DNA of 21,537 bases, taken from positions 1 to 21,537 of the forward strand of contig DATFMX010000105.1 of the NCBI GenBank assembly GCA_035266685.1, in the 5' to 3' direction. Below, one piece after another: positions 1 to 5,660 of this stretch (the first letter of the stretch is position 1; each line of letters starts with the position of its first letter). Both the position numbers and the translations under genes were made by a program. Origin of the DNA: VRUE01 sp035266685 (GTDB lineage: Bacteria; Actinomycetota; Thermoleophilia; Solirubrobacterales; 70-9). The notes under the pieces were generated by a model. The model saw nothing but the letters and a program-made list of their open reading frames with translations. It made no database searches and had not been told where the DNA came from.

Positions 1-114
1 TCCTGCACCGTTCACGGCGACTACCGCTGCCTCGGCGCCGCCGGCGAACGCGGCGTAGCGGTCAGCTGCGCGCAACCCGGCAGCTCGATCTCGTTCCTCG
101 CCCAGCGCGGCTGA
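1..114 (+). CDS. C-terminal end of an unknown protein (partial)
   Basis: The window opens inside a reading frame that runs 37 codons to a TGA at 112-114. The visible tail has three cysteines (SCTVHGDYRC near the start, then VSCAQPG) and ends SFLAQRG. Cysteine pairs in a short polar tail are common in exported actinobacterial proteins, but no family can be recognised from this fragment. Codon use is GC-rich like the neighbouring genes. The frame is supported only by being open to the window edge and by its codon bias, so the call could be wrong. The 78 bases after it lead into the tRNA-Thr promoter. Confidence 0.45.
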   Translation, partial: SCTVHGDYRCLGAAGERGVAVSCAQPGSSISFLAQRG

Positions 115-174
115 GGCCGGTCAACTCGCCCCCGCGACGGATCCGGCGGCCCATCACCCCTGAACCACGCCGCC

Positions 175-180
175 TAGAAT
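175..180 (+). promoter_or_regulatory. -10 element of tRNA-Thr
   Basis: TAGAAT lies 12 bases before the first base of the tRNA and is a good sigma-70-type -10. No convincing -35 is visible at the usual distance. Confidence 0.5.
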
Positions 181-192
181 GGGACCAAGAGT

Positions 193-265
193 GCCGGCGT
201 AGCTCAGTTGGTAGAGCACTTCATTCGTAATGAAGGGGTCCCCGGTTCAAGTCCGGGCGTCGGCT
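193..265 (+). tRNA. tRNA-Thr (anticodon CGT)
   Basis: A full cloverleaf can be drawn. The acceptor stem GCCGGCG (193-199) pairs with CGTCGGC (258-264) with one G-U. The D-arm contains AGCTCAGTTGGTAGAGC. The anticodon stem CTTCA/TGAAG holds the loop TTCGTAA, with anticodon CGT at 226-228. The T-stem CCCGG/CCGGG holds the loop TTCAAGT. The anticodon reads ACG codons, hence threonine. CCA is not encoded. The ribbon-helix-helix gene on the opposite strand ends only about ten bases beyond the 3' end. Confidence 0.96.
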
Positions 266-275
266 CTTAAAAGCC

Positions 276-485
276 TTACTGAGCGAGTCGATCGAGAACG
301 CGCTTGTCATTCTCCATCAGCTGGCTCAGGCGAGCCTGGAAATCCTTGTCCTTGCGCCGTGCGTCGATGTGATGATCGATGGCGTCGCGCACGGCCTCCG
401 AAACGGGCACGCCATCCGCACGGGCAACCGCCTCAAGCTCGGCGGCCTTGTCCTCGGGAAGACGCATCGTGAAAGCTTTGGTCAT
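276..485 (-). CDS. Ribbon-helix-helix (CopG/Arc-like) DNA-binding protein
   Basis: The protein is 69 residues. It begins MTKAFTMRLPEDKAAEL, a short beta strand (residues 3-9) followed by helix A (10-23). A GVPVSEAVRDAIDHHID turn and helix B (25-41) follow, then a charged tail. This is the ribbon-helix-helix layout used by small dimeric repressors and many antitoxins. The frame stays open upstream, but the domain begins here. TACCTT ends exactly 6 bases before this ATG, matching other promoters in the window. An ATG one codon earlier is the alternative start. The GGTATC direct repeats in the upstream region overlap the promoter and suggest self-repression. No intact toxin gene follows, so it is an orphan or a leftover of a toxin-antitoxin pair. 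The fold is fairly sure; the partner is unknown. Confidence 0.75.
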   Translation of the reverse strand: MTKAFTMRLPEDKAAELEAVARADGVPVSEAVRDAIDHHIDARRKDKDFQARLSQLMENDKRVLDRLAQ

Positions 486-493
486 CATGTCAA

Positions 494-507
494 GGTATCT
501 TGGTATC
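494..507. promoter_or_regulatory. Probable operator: GGTATC direct repeats
   Basis: GGTATC occurs at 494-499 and 502-507, 8 bases start to start. The minus-strand -10 of the ribbon-helix-helix gene (TACCTT, 492-497) overlaps the first copy. Tandem short repeats of this kind are typical sites for ribbon-helix-helix dimers; the binding itself is inferred. Confidence 0.45.
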
Positions 508-641
508 ACGAAACCATGGATGAGCAGATTGATCTTGCCGAATTCCTCGTCATCGCCGAGCGCGCTGTCCGAGGACGACTTCGTGGAATGGGTCAAAGCT
601 CAGACAAGTAGAGCGTCCGACGGAGGTCTGCCTGTCGAGCC

Positions 642-1343
642 CTAGTTGAGCGGGGTGCCGGCGAGGCTGGCGACCTTCCAGTCGCCGTCTTCGTTGGCCA
701 TCGGCATCGCCAGGATGGTGCCCTTGACGCCCTTGTAGATGACGAAGGAGCGGTCGCCTTCGACCCGCAGCGAGCCGACGTTGGCCTTCTCGGCTTCCTG
801 CTTCATCGCCGACCTGGCCGCCGGGTTGGTCAGTTTTTCGAGGATCCCGGCGCAGCTCGTCTCCTTCAGCTGCTTCGCCTGGGCGGCCAGTTTTTCGAAC
901 GATTCGACGATCGACTTCGACATGTAGTCGCAGGCGGCTGCCCAATTGCCTTCGGCGCGCGCGTCGAGGAAGTTGTGCAGGGCAACCGCCGCGACGTCGA
1001 GTTCCTGCTGTTCGGCCTCCTTGCCGAATTCCTGCACGCTGTTGTCGCCGCCCTTCTGCACGTACTGCTGCGAGCCGCCGCCGGCGTCGCTGTGCTGCTT
1101 GGGCGTGAATTCGGTCGCTTCCCCCTTGTGCGAGGAGCTTTCGGATCCGCTTTTCTTGCCTTCGCCGCCCTTCGCTTCGCTCTGCTTGGAGCCGGAACCG
1201 CCGGAGCCACCGGCAGTCTGCGCCTGAGCGGCTTCGGTCGACGAGCTCGAGCTGTCACCGCTGCCACCGCCGCAGGCACCGAGGCCCACGGCGAGCAGGA
1301 ATACGGCGAGAGCCCCTGCCAGGGTCTTCGAAACTCTCCTCAC
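642..1343 (-). CDS. Secreted lipoprotein with Ser/Gly-rich linker, unknown function
   Basis: The 233-residue protein starts with a classic lipoprotein signal: basic RR at 2-3, a hydrophobic core at 8-21, and lipobox LGAC with the acylated cysteine at residue 24. Next comes a roughly 80-residue linker rich in Gly, Ser, Glu and Lys that probably spans the cell wall. The C-terminal part (about residues 120-233) looks like a small alpha+beta domain with two cysteines (AAACDYMS and ETSCAG), reminiscent of NTF2-like lipoprotein domains, and ends DGDWKVASLAGTPLN. Translation starts at GTG. TAGACT lies 7 bases upstream, so the mRNA is probably leaderless. It is divergent from the response regulator gene. 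The lipoprotein call is firm; the function is unknown. Confidence 0.85.
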   Translation of the reverse strand: MRRVSKTLAGALAVFLLAVGLGACGGGSGDSSSSSTEAAQAQTAGGSGGSGSKQSEAKGGEGKKSGSESSSHKGEATEFTPKQHSDAGGGSQQYVQKGGDNSVQEFGKEAEQQELDVAAVALHNFLDARAEGNWAAACDYMSKSIVESFEKLAAQAKQLKETSCAGILEKLTNPAARSAMKQEAEKANVGSLRVEGDRSFVIYKGVKGTILAMPMANEDGDWKVASLAGTPLN

Positions 1344-1350
1344 AGATCGA

Positions 1351-1356
1351 AGTCTA
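1351..1356 (-). promoter_or_regulatory. -10 element of the lipoprotein gene
   Basis: TAGACT on the minus strand is separated from the GTG start by 7 bases, the spacing expected for leaderless transcription. Confidence 0.5.
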
Positions 1357-1415
1357 GAGAATCGCCCGTTTGTGCTCCCGGCCGAAGGGCGAATGGCACA
1401 TGCCGGACCGGGAGT

Positions 1416-1421
1416 TAGGAT
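1416..1421 (+). promoter_or_regulatory. -10 element of the response regulator gene
   Basis: TAGGAT ends 8 bases before the ATG at 1430. This favours that start over the in-frame ATG at 1400, which lies upstream of the hexamer. Confidence 0.5.
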
Positions 1422-1429
1422 CGTTGGGG

Positions 1430-2059
1430 ATGGCAGAGGGGATCTCGATCGTTTTGGCCGACGACCACACGGTCGTGCGGCGGGCGCTGCGGGTGCTGCT
1501 CGAGGAGGAGGACGGCTTCGAGGTGGTCGCCGAGGCCGAGGACGCCGACGGCGCGATCCGCTACGTGCGCGGACACAAGCCCGATGTGCTGATCCTCGAC
1601 CTCAACATGCCCGGCAGGCCCAGCCTCGAGGCAATCCCCGACATGCGGGAGGCTTCGCCGAAGACCAAGATCGTCGTGCTGACGATGCAGAAAGAGCCGG
1701 CCTTCGCGCGCCAGGCGCTGCAGCTCGGCGTGCTCGGCTACGTGCTCAAGGAGGCCGCCGACGACGAGCTCGTGCAGGCGGTGCGGTGCGCCTCGGCGGG
1801 CGAGACCTACCTGCAGCCCGCGCTCGGCGCCAAGCTCGCCTCAGAACCGGAATCGACGACGAGCGACCTGAGCGAACGCGAGACCGACGTCCTGCGGCTG
1901 ATCGCGCTCGGCCACACCAACGCCGAGATCGCCGAAAAGCTCTACATCAGCGTGCGCACGGTGGAGACCCACCGCGCCCACATCCAGCAGAAGCTCGGCG
2001 TCTCCAGCCGCGCCGAGCTAGTCCAGAGCGCGCTCTCCCGCGGCCTGGTCGAGACCTGA
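1430..2059 (+). CDS. NarL/FixJ-family (LuxR-type) response regulator
   Basis: This 209-residue protein has an N-terminal receiver domain (about 4-120). The acidic pair is D11/D12, the phospho-acceptor is D57 in LILDLNMPG, and the conserved Lys is in GYVLKEA. The C-terminal LuxR-type helix-turn-helix reads LSERETDVLRLIALGHTNAE then VRTVETHRAHIQQKLGV. Such proteins dimerise and bind DNA when phosphorylated by a HisKA_3 kinase. The start was chosen by homology (ISIVLADDH sits at the N terminus) and by the nearby -10. A kinase of the matching class lies tail-to-tail downstream, with 42 bases of 3' overlap, and is the obvious partner. Target genes cannot be read from the sequence. Confidence 0.93.
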   Translation: MAEGISIVLADDHTVVRRALRVLLEEEDGFEVVAEAEDADGAIRYVRGHKPDVLILDLNMPGRPSLEAIPDMREASPKTKIVVLTMQKEPAFARQALQLGVLGYVLKEAADDELVQAVRCASAGETYLQPALGAKLASEPESTTSDLSERETDVLRLIALGHTNAEIAEKLYISVRTVETHRAHIQQKLGVSSRAELVQSALSRGLVET

Positions 2060-3679
2060 GCCGGCACTCGCCGGCGCCAGCGGCACCGAGGCGAGGATCC
2101 GCGTCCCCGCCCCCTCCCTCGATTCGATCTGCAGTTCACCCCCGACCAGCTCGATCCGCTCGCGCATCCCGGCGAGGCCGAAGCCGCTGGTGTCGTCGGT
2201 GGGGTCGAAGCCCTTGCCGTCGTCGGAGACGAGGACGGCGAGCCGGTCCTCGTCGCTGCGCACCTGCAACTGGGCGCGCCCGGCCCCCGAGTGCTTGGCG
2301 ACGTTGTTGAGCGCCTCCTGCACCAGCCGGTAGACGACCGTCTCCAGCTCCGAATCGAGGCGCTCGGCCGCGACTTCGAAGTCGGCGTCGAACTCGATCT
2401 CGGCGCTGTGCTCGACCCGCTCGACCAGATCTTCCAGCGCCGCGGCCAGGCCGAGCTGGTCGAGCGTCGCCGGGCGCAGCTCGCTGATCAGCGCGCGCAG
2501 CTCTTCGACGTCGCGGGAGATGTCGCCGACCGCCTCCTCGACCGCGTCGGTGAGCCGCGCCACATCGCCGCTCTTCAGCGCCGAGGAGAGCGCGACCCGG
2601 CGCGAGCCGAGCCCCTGCAGGATCGAGTCGTGCAGCTCGCGCGCCCAGCGCGCCCGCTCGCGCTCGGTCGCCTTGAGGGTCTGACGCAGGCGCTCCTCGG
2701 TGACCGACTGGACGGTCGCGACGGCGGTCGCCGCGCTGGCCGCCGCCGCGTTCAGCAGCCGCTCGTCTTCCGGGAAGAAATCGGGGCCTTCCTCGACCCG
2801 GTCCAGCGCGACGATCGCGCCCAGCATACGGCCGCGGAACCTGAGCGGCGCCCGCAGTGCGGCGCGTGCCTTGAGGTCGATGCTCCGCATTGCGACGATC
2901 GTCGCCTCCGTGGTCTCGCGCTCCACCGTCAGGTAGCGCCCGACCGGGTCCGAACCGCACTCGCCGGCGGCGGCGGCGACCTCGCAGCGCGCCCCGTCGT
3001 GCAACATGACGAGCAGCGAGCGAGCGCCGACCAGCGCCCGCACCCGCTTGGCGATCGTCTCCAGGACGCGCGCCCGGTCGGTCTCGCCGCCGACCGCGCG
3101 GGCGATCTCGGTCGTCGCCTCGAGCCCGTGTACGGCCCGCTCCAGAGCCCCGCGCTCCTCCTCGGACTGCCCGTAGAGGCGCACGTTGAAGATCGTCACC
3201 CCCGCCCATTCGGCGAGGATCGTCGCCGCTTCCTCGTCGGCGGCGTCGAAGTCCCCGTCCTCCTTCTCGGTCAGGTAGAGGTTGCCGTAGGCCTGGCCGC
3301 GGACGACGATCGGCACGCCGAGGAAGCTGTGCATCGGCGGGTGTCCGGGCGGGAAGCCGTAGGAGCGGGGATGCTCGCCGACCTCGCGCAGGCGCAGCGG
3401 CGCCGGGTTGCGGATCAACTCGCCGAGCACGCCGCGACCGCGCGGCAGGTCGCCGATCCGCGCCCGGGTCCCCTCGTCGATGCCGATGTAGATGAAGCGC
3501 TCCAGCTCGTGCCGGTCTTCGTCGAGGATGCCGAGCGCCGCGTAGCGGGCGCCGGTCACCTCGCGCGCCACCGCGACCACCTCGTTCAGCACCGCCTCGA
3601 GGTCGAGCTGGGCGATGAGCCCCCGGCCGACATCCATCAGCCTCCGCAGACGGTGCTCATCGAGAACGTCCCGGGCCAT
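2018..3679 (-). CDS. Soluble two-GAF sensor histidine kinase, DevS/DosT-like
   Basis: The 553-residue protein has no membrane segments. GAF 1 (about 25-170) contains LPRGRGVLGELI and FPPGHPPMHSFLGVP followed by GNLYLTEK, very like GAF-A of mycobacterial DevS/DosT. A second GAF follows (about 185-330). The HisKA_3 dimerisation domain has RELHDSI with phospho-acceptor H350. The HATPase_c domain has an N-box QEALNNVAKHS, DDGKGF and GFGLAGMRERI. DevS-type kinases sense oxygen or redox through haem in GAF-A. H113 in GHPPM lies about where the haem-binding histidine would be, but this alignment is by eye. TACTTT ends 6 bases before the ATG. The gene converges on the response regulator instead of sharing an operon with it. 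Kinase identity is firm; the signal is inferred. Confidence 0.93.
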   Translation of the reverse strand: MARDVLDEHRLRRLMDVGRGLIAQLDLEAVLNEVVAVAREVTGARYAALGILDEDRHELERFIYIGIDEGTRARIGDLPRGRGVLGELIRNPAPLRLREVGEHPRSYGFPPGHPPMHSFLGVPIVVRGQAYGNLYLTEKEDGDFDAADEEAATILAEWAGVTIFNVRLYGQSEEERGALERAVHGLEATTEIARAVGGETDRARVLETIAKRVRALVGARSLLVMLHDGARCEVAAAAGECGSDPVGRYLTVERETTEATIVAMRSIDLKARAALRAPLRFRGRMLGAIVALDRVEEGPDFFPEDERLLNAAAASAATAVATVQSVTEERLRQTLKATERERARWARELHDSILQGLGSRRVALSSALKSGDVARLTDAVEEAVGDISRDVEELRALISELRPATLDQLGLAAALEDLVERVEHSAEIEFDADFEVAAERLDSELETVVYRLVQEALNNVAKHSGAGRAQLQVRSDEDRLAVLVSDDGKGFDPTDDTSGFGLAGMRERIELVGGELQIESREGAGTRILASVPLAPASAGSGLDQAAGERALD

Positions 3680-3685
3680 CGGTCA

Positions 3686-3691
3686 AAAGTA
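3686..3691 (-). promoter_or_regulatory. -10 element of the histidine kinase gene
   Basis: TACTTT on the minus strand lies 6 bases before the ATG at 3679, consistent with a leaderless mRNA. Confidence 0.5.
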
Positions 3692-3780
3692 GCGCAGGCA
3701 CGAGGCGATCGAGCGCCTTGGCGATCATTGCGTCAGCAAAGTGTTCTAAGCTGCTCGCGATCTTCTCGGTTCGGGGGACA

Positions 3781-4467
3781 GTGACGATCGTCGGGCTGGC
3801 TGTTGCGCTGGTGTTGGCCCTGGGCTGCGCAAACGCGACGCCGCAGGGGCGGATCGTCGTGTACGGCGCCGCGTCGGGCTCGAACCTGCATCTCAGCGCT
3901 CGGGGCTCGCACCTGCTGGTGAAGGGCGCCATGAGCCGCTCCCAGCCGGTCGGCTGCCGCTTCGCGCACGGGCACCGAATGGCCGTCTGCAGCCTGCGCA
4001 ACGTCGGCGGCATCGAAGTCGACATGGGGCCGAACGGCGATTTCGTCGAAGTCGAAGACAAGCTGCCGGTGCCGCTCACCGCGCGGCTCGGCGACGGCTC
4101 GGACAAGTTCATCGGCAACGGCGAGCCCGACACCTGCTACTCGGAAGGGGCGCGCCGCAACCGCTGCATCGGCGGCCCCGGCGACGACATCTGCATCACC
4201 GGCAACCAGAACAGCGACTGCGTCGGCGGGGCGGGCAACGACTACTGCCAGACCGGGGCCGGCAGCGACGGCTGCTGGGGCGGGCCGGGGAACGACATCT
4301 GCCGCATGGGGCCGGGTCACGACGGCTGCCACGGCGAAGGCGGCCACGACGAGCTCTACGGCGGGCCGAGCAGCGACCAGCTCTACGGCGGCGAAGGCTA
4401 CGACCGCTGCGACGGCCTGCCCGGCTGGGGCAAGTCGCACGAATGCGAGGCGGGCCCCGGCCGCTGA
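3781..4467 (+). CDS. Secreted RTX-type calcium-binding repeat protein, cysteine-rich
   Basis: With the GTG start at 3781 the protein is 228 residues. It has a hydrophobic signal segment (IVGLAVALVLALG) and a probable signal peptidase site after CANA. A beta-rich region (about 20-110) follows, then tandem RTX nonapeptides such as GGPGDDICI, GGAGNDYCQ and GGPGNDICR, which in known RTX proteins bind calcium and fold into a parallel beta-roll. Unusually, cysteine fills the hydrophobic eighth position of successive repeats. Seven Cys codons lie exactly 27 bases apart between 4165 and 4329. The mature chain has 12 cysteines. A TTG at 3718 would add 21 residues including basic ones. GTG was preferred because GGGGGA and a possible TAAGCT -10 (3747-3752) lie ahead of it. 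Calcium binding is inferred from the family. Confidence 0.8.
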   Translation: MTIVGLAVALVLALGCANATPQGRIVVYGAASGSNLHLSARGSHLLVKGAMSRSQPVGCRFAHGHRMAVCSLRNVGGIEVDMGPNGDFVEVEDKLPVPLTARLGDGSDKFIGNGEPDTCYSEGARRNRCIGGPGDDICITGNQNSDCVGGAGNDYCQTGAGSDGCWGGPGNDICRMGPGHDGCHGEGGHDELYGGPSSDQLYGGEGYDRCDGLPGWGKSHECEAGPGR

Positions 4468-4479
4468 CCGGACAGCGAC

Positions 4480-4524
4480 CGCGGTAGAGGTTTGGCCCGC
4501 TATCCGAATCGAACCTCTACCGCG
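4480..4524. repeat. 45-bp palindromic element, family A, copy 1 (intergenic)
   Basis: Arm CGCGGTAGAGGTT (4480-4492) is perfectly complementary to AACCTCTACCGCG (4512-4524). The middle is a weakly paired 19-base centre. It begins 12 bases after the RTX stop codon. There is no T-run behind it, so it is not a standard intrinsic terminator, though it could stabilise the 3' end of the transcript. Copy 2 (12324-12368) has exactly the same length and matches at 37 of 45 positions. Confidence 0.85.
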
Positions 4525-4745
4525 CTTTGGCGGTCGTGTCGATTCCGAGAACACCCGCGAGCGCGAGCTGCTGCTTTCCGCCTTGGCGAGCAGTCGCTGA
4601 TGCGGATCGCCGATCAACTCTCGATGATTCAGAAGGCGCTCGAAACGCAGAACAACCTTTTGCGCAAGCTGGTCGAGCGTATCGACGCAAGGTAGCTCCG
4701 AGCGGAGCACCTCTAGCCCACTCTGCGAAAGAGCGGAGCGCTCGA

Positions 4746-4973
4746 TTAGTGAGCAGCCAGGTCGGGCTTGAGCACCCGGCTGCTGCCATCAGCGGCGACT
4801 AGAACGACCGAGCGACCTTCGTCGGCGGCTCGCTGAATCTCGTGGCCCGCGTAAGGCGTATCGGCGTCGATGAACGCCGCGCGCTCGGGGTAGGGCGACC
4901 GCCCCTCGATGGCGAGGTCGATGGCTTCGTCCATCACCTTGGCGGCGGGGGAGCGATTGCTTTCGGTGCTCAT
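4746..4973 (-). CDS. Small protein of unknown function, second gene of a coupled pair
   Basis: The 75-residue acidic protein begins MSTESNRSPAAKVMDEAIDL and ends GSSRVLKPDLAAH. It has a central YAGHEIQRAADEGRSVVLV segment that looks like helix then strand. Its ATG overlaps the stop codon of the upstream gene in an ATGA arrangement, the usual sign of translational coupling, so this start is preferred over the in-frame ATG four codons earlier. No DNA-binding motif, signal peptide or membrane segment is visible. I do not recognise the family. Tight coupling to a small protein with a YDxxHG motif would fit a toxin-antitoxin or similar two-component module, but that is inference. Confidence 0.7.
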   Translation of the reverse strand: MSTESNRSPAAKVMDEAIDLAIEGRSPYPERAAFIDADTPYAGHEIQRAADEGRSVVLVAADGSSRVLKPDLAAH

Positions 4974-5281
4974 TGCCGTTCCCATCCTTCGATCATCTTG
5001 CGGTATCCGCCCTCGATCTCCTCGATTGAAGCGCGCATTCCTTCTCCAAGGGTACCGCTGTGGAAGGGCGTCCCCGCCTGCTTGCCCTCGCTGCGGGTAT
5101 AGCGGTGCATCTCGTTGTGCCCGTGAGCGCTGTCGTAGACGCGGATCGTCTCGGTGCTGTTTCCCACCGCGAGCAGCAAGACGACCGCATAGTCGGTCAC
5201 CTCCGGCCCCTCGGACGCGAACTCAACCGAGACCATCGCCCCGAGGGCGTGGTCGAGAATGCGCAGGTAGTCGACGCTCAT
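4970..5281 (-). CDS. Small YDxxHGxxxxHRY-motif protein, first gene of a coupled pair
   Basis: The 103-residue protein starts MSVDYLRILDHALGAMVSVE. It contains the motif VYDSAHGHNEMHRYTRSEGK (about 56-75) and then FHSGTLGEGMRASIEEIEGGYRKMIEGW. It looks like a DUF7718-type small protein. The YDxxHG...H pattern also recalls TumE-like toxins; both comparisons are from memory and tentative. The frame continues upstream, but ATG 5281 fits the domain start and has TACTGT 9 bases ahead. Its last codon and stop overlap the next gene's ATG. The pair lies about 200 bases from the 3' end of tRNA-Ser(CGA), a position where mobile cargo often sits. The reality of the gene is well supported; the function is not known. 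Confidence 0.75.
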   Translation of the reverse strand: MSVDYLRILDHALGAMVSVEFASEGPEVTDYAVVLLLAVGNSTETIRVYDSAHGHNEMHRYTRSEGKQAGTPFHSGTLGEGMRASIEEIEGGYRKMIEGWERQ

Positions 5282-5290
5282 GGCCGCCGG

Positions 5291-5296
5291 ACAGTA
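5291..5296 (-). promoter_or_regulatory. -10 element of the small two-gene operon
   Basis: TACTGT on the minus strand ends 9 bases before the ATG at 5281. The 199 bases between this ATG and the tRNA-Ser 3' end (5282-5480) show no other gene. Confidence 0.4.
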
Positions 5297-5480
5297 GCCG
5301 CATCCTCTTGTGCGCGTTCGGCCGGGAACTCGGCACGAAATGTTGGCGGGCCTCTCGGGTGCCAATGGGGTGCCAGCCGCCCCCGTTCGCAGCCGGATTC
5401 AGCCGTAGGCAACCGGATCGGTGGTCGCCTGTCCGAATCCTCGCAAACTGCCCTCTGAAGCCAAACCTGGCCCTACAAAG

Positions 5481-5567
5481 CGGAGGGGGTGGGATTCGAA
5501 CCCACGAGCGCCTTGCGACGCCAACAGTTTTCGAGACTGCCCCGTTCAACCACTCCGGCACCCCTCC
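5481..5567 (-). tRNA. tRNA-Ser (anticodon CGA)
   Basis: Read on the minus strand, acceptor GGAGGGG pairs with CCCCTCC. The anticodon stem GCAGT/ACTGT holds the loop CTCGAAA (anticodon CGA). A long variable arm (TGGCGTCGCAAGGCG) is present, as expected for tRNA-Ser. The T-arm GTGGG/CCCAC holds TTCGAAT. It decodes UCG. CCA is not encoded. A near-consensus -10, TACAAT, lies at 5591-5596 on the same strand, 23 bases upstream. Confidence 0.96.
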
Positions 5568-5590
5568 GGGGCACTTCGGTCCGGCGGCTG

Positions 5591-5596
5591 ATTGTA
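5591..5596 (-). promoter_or_regulatory. -10 element of tRNA-Ser(CGA)
   Basis: TACAAT on the minus strand. It overlaps a possible TTG start for the glycosyltransferase at 5592, which argues against using that TTG. Confidence 0.5.
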
Positions 5597-5660
5597 CGTA
5601 GGGCGGCTTCGGAGCGGTGCATGGCTCAAGGCGAGGCGTCCTGTCGCCGATGCAGGCACG

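Noticed and set aside
2060..2075. GCCGG/CCGGC hairpin as terminator between response regulator and kinase
   Set aside because: It has only five pairs, no T-run, and lies within the kinase coding sequence, where such GC hairpins are common by chance.
4480..4524. Palindromes read as Rho-independent terminators
   Set aside because: Neither family has a T-run on either side, two of the four copies are inside a reading frame, and one lies within an operon.
4492..4695. Short plus-strand frame ending LMRIADQLSMIQKALETQNN then LLRKLVERIDAR
   Set aside because: Its TTG lies inside the family A palindrome. The last 32 codons look coiled-coil-like (possible ATG at 4600), but no promoter, ribosome site or family supports it. 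It may be a gene fragment. I see nothing else in 4525-4745 but short GAGCGGAGC-type repeats.
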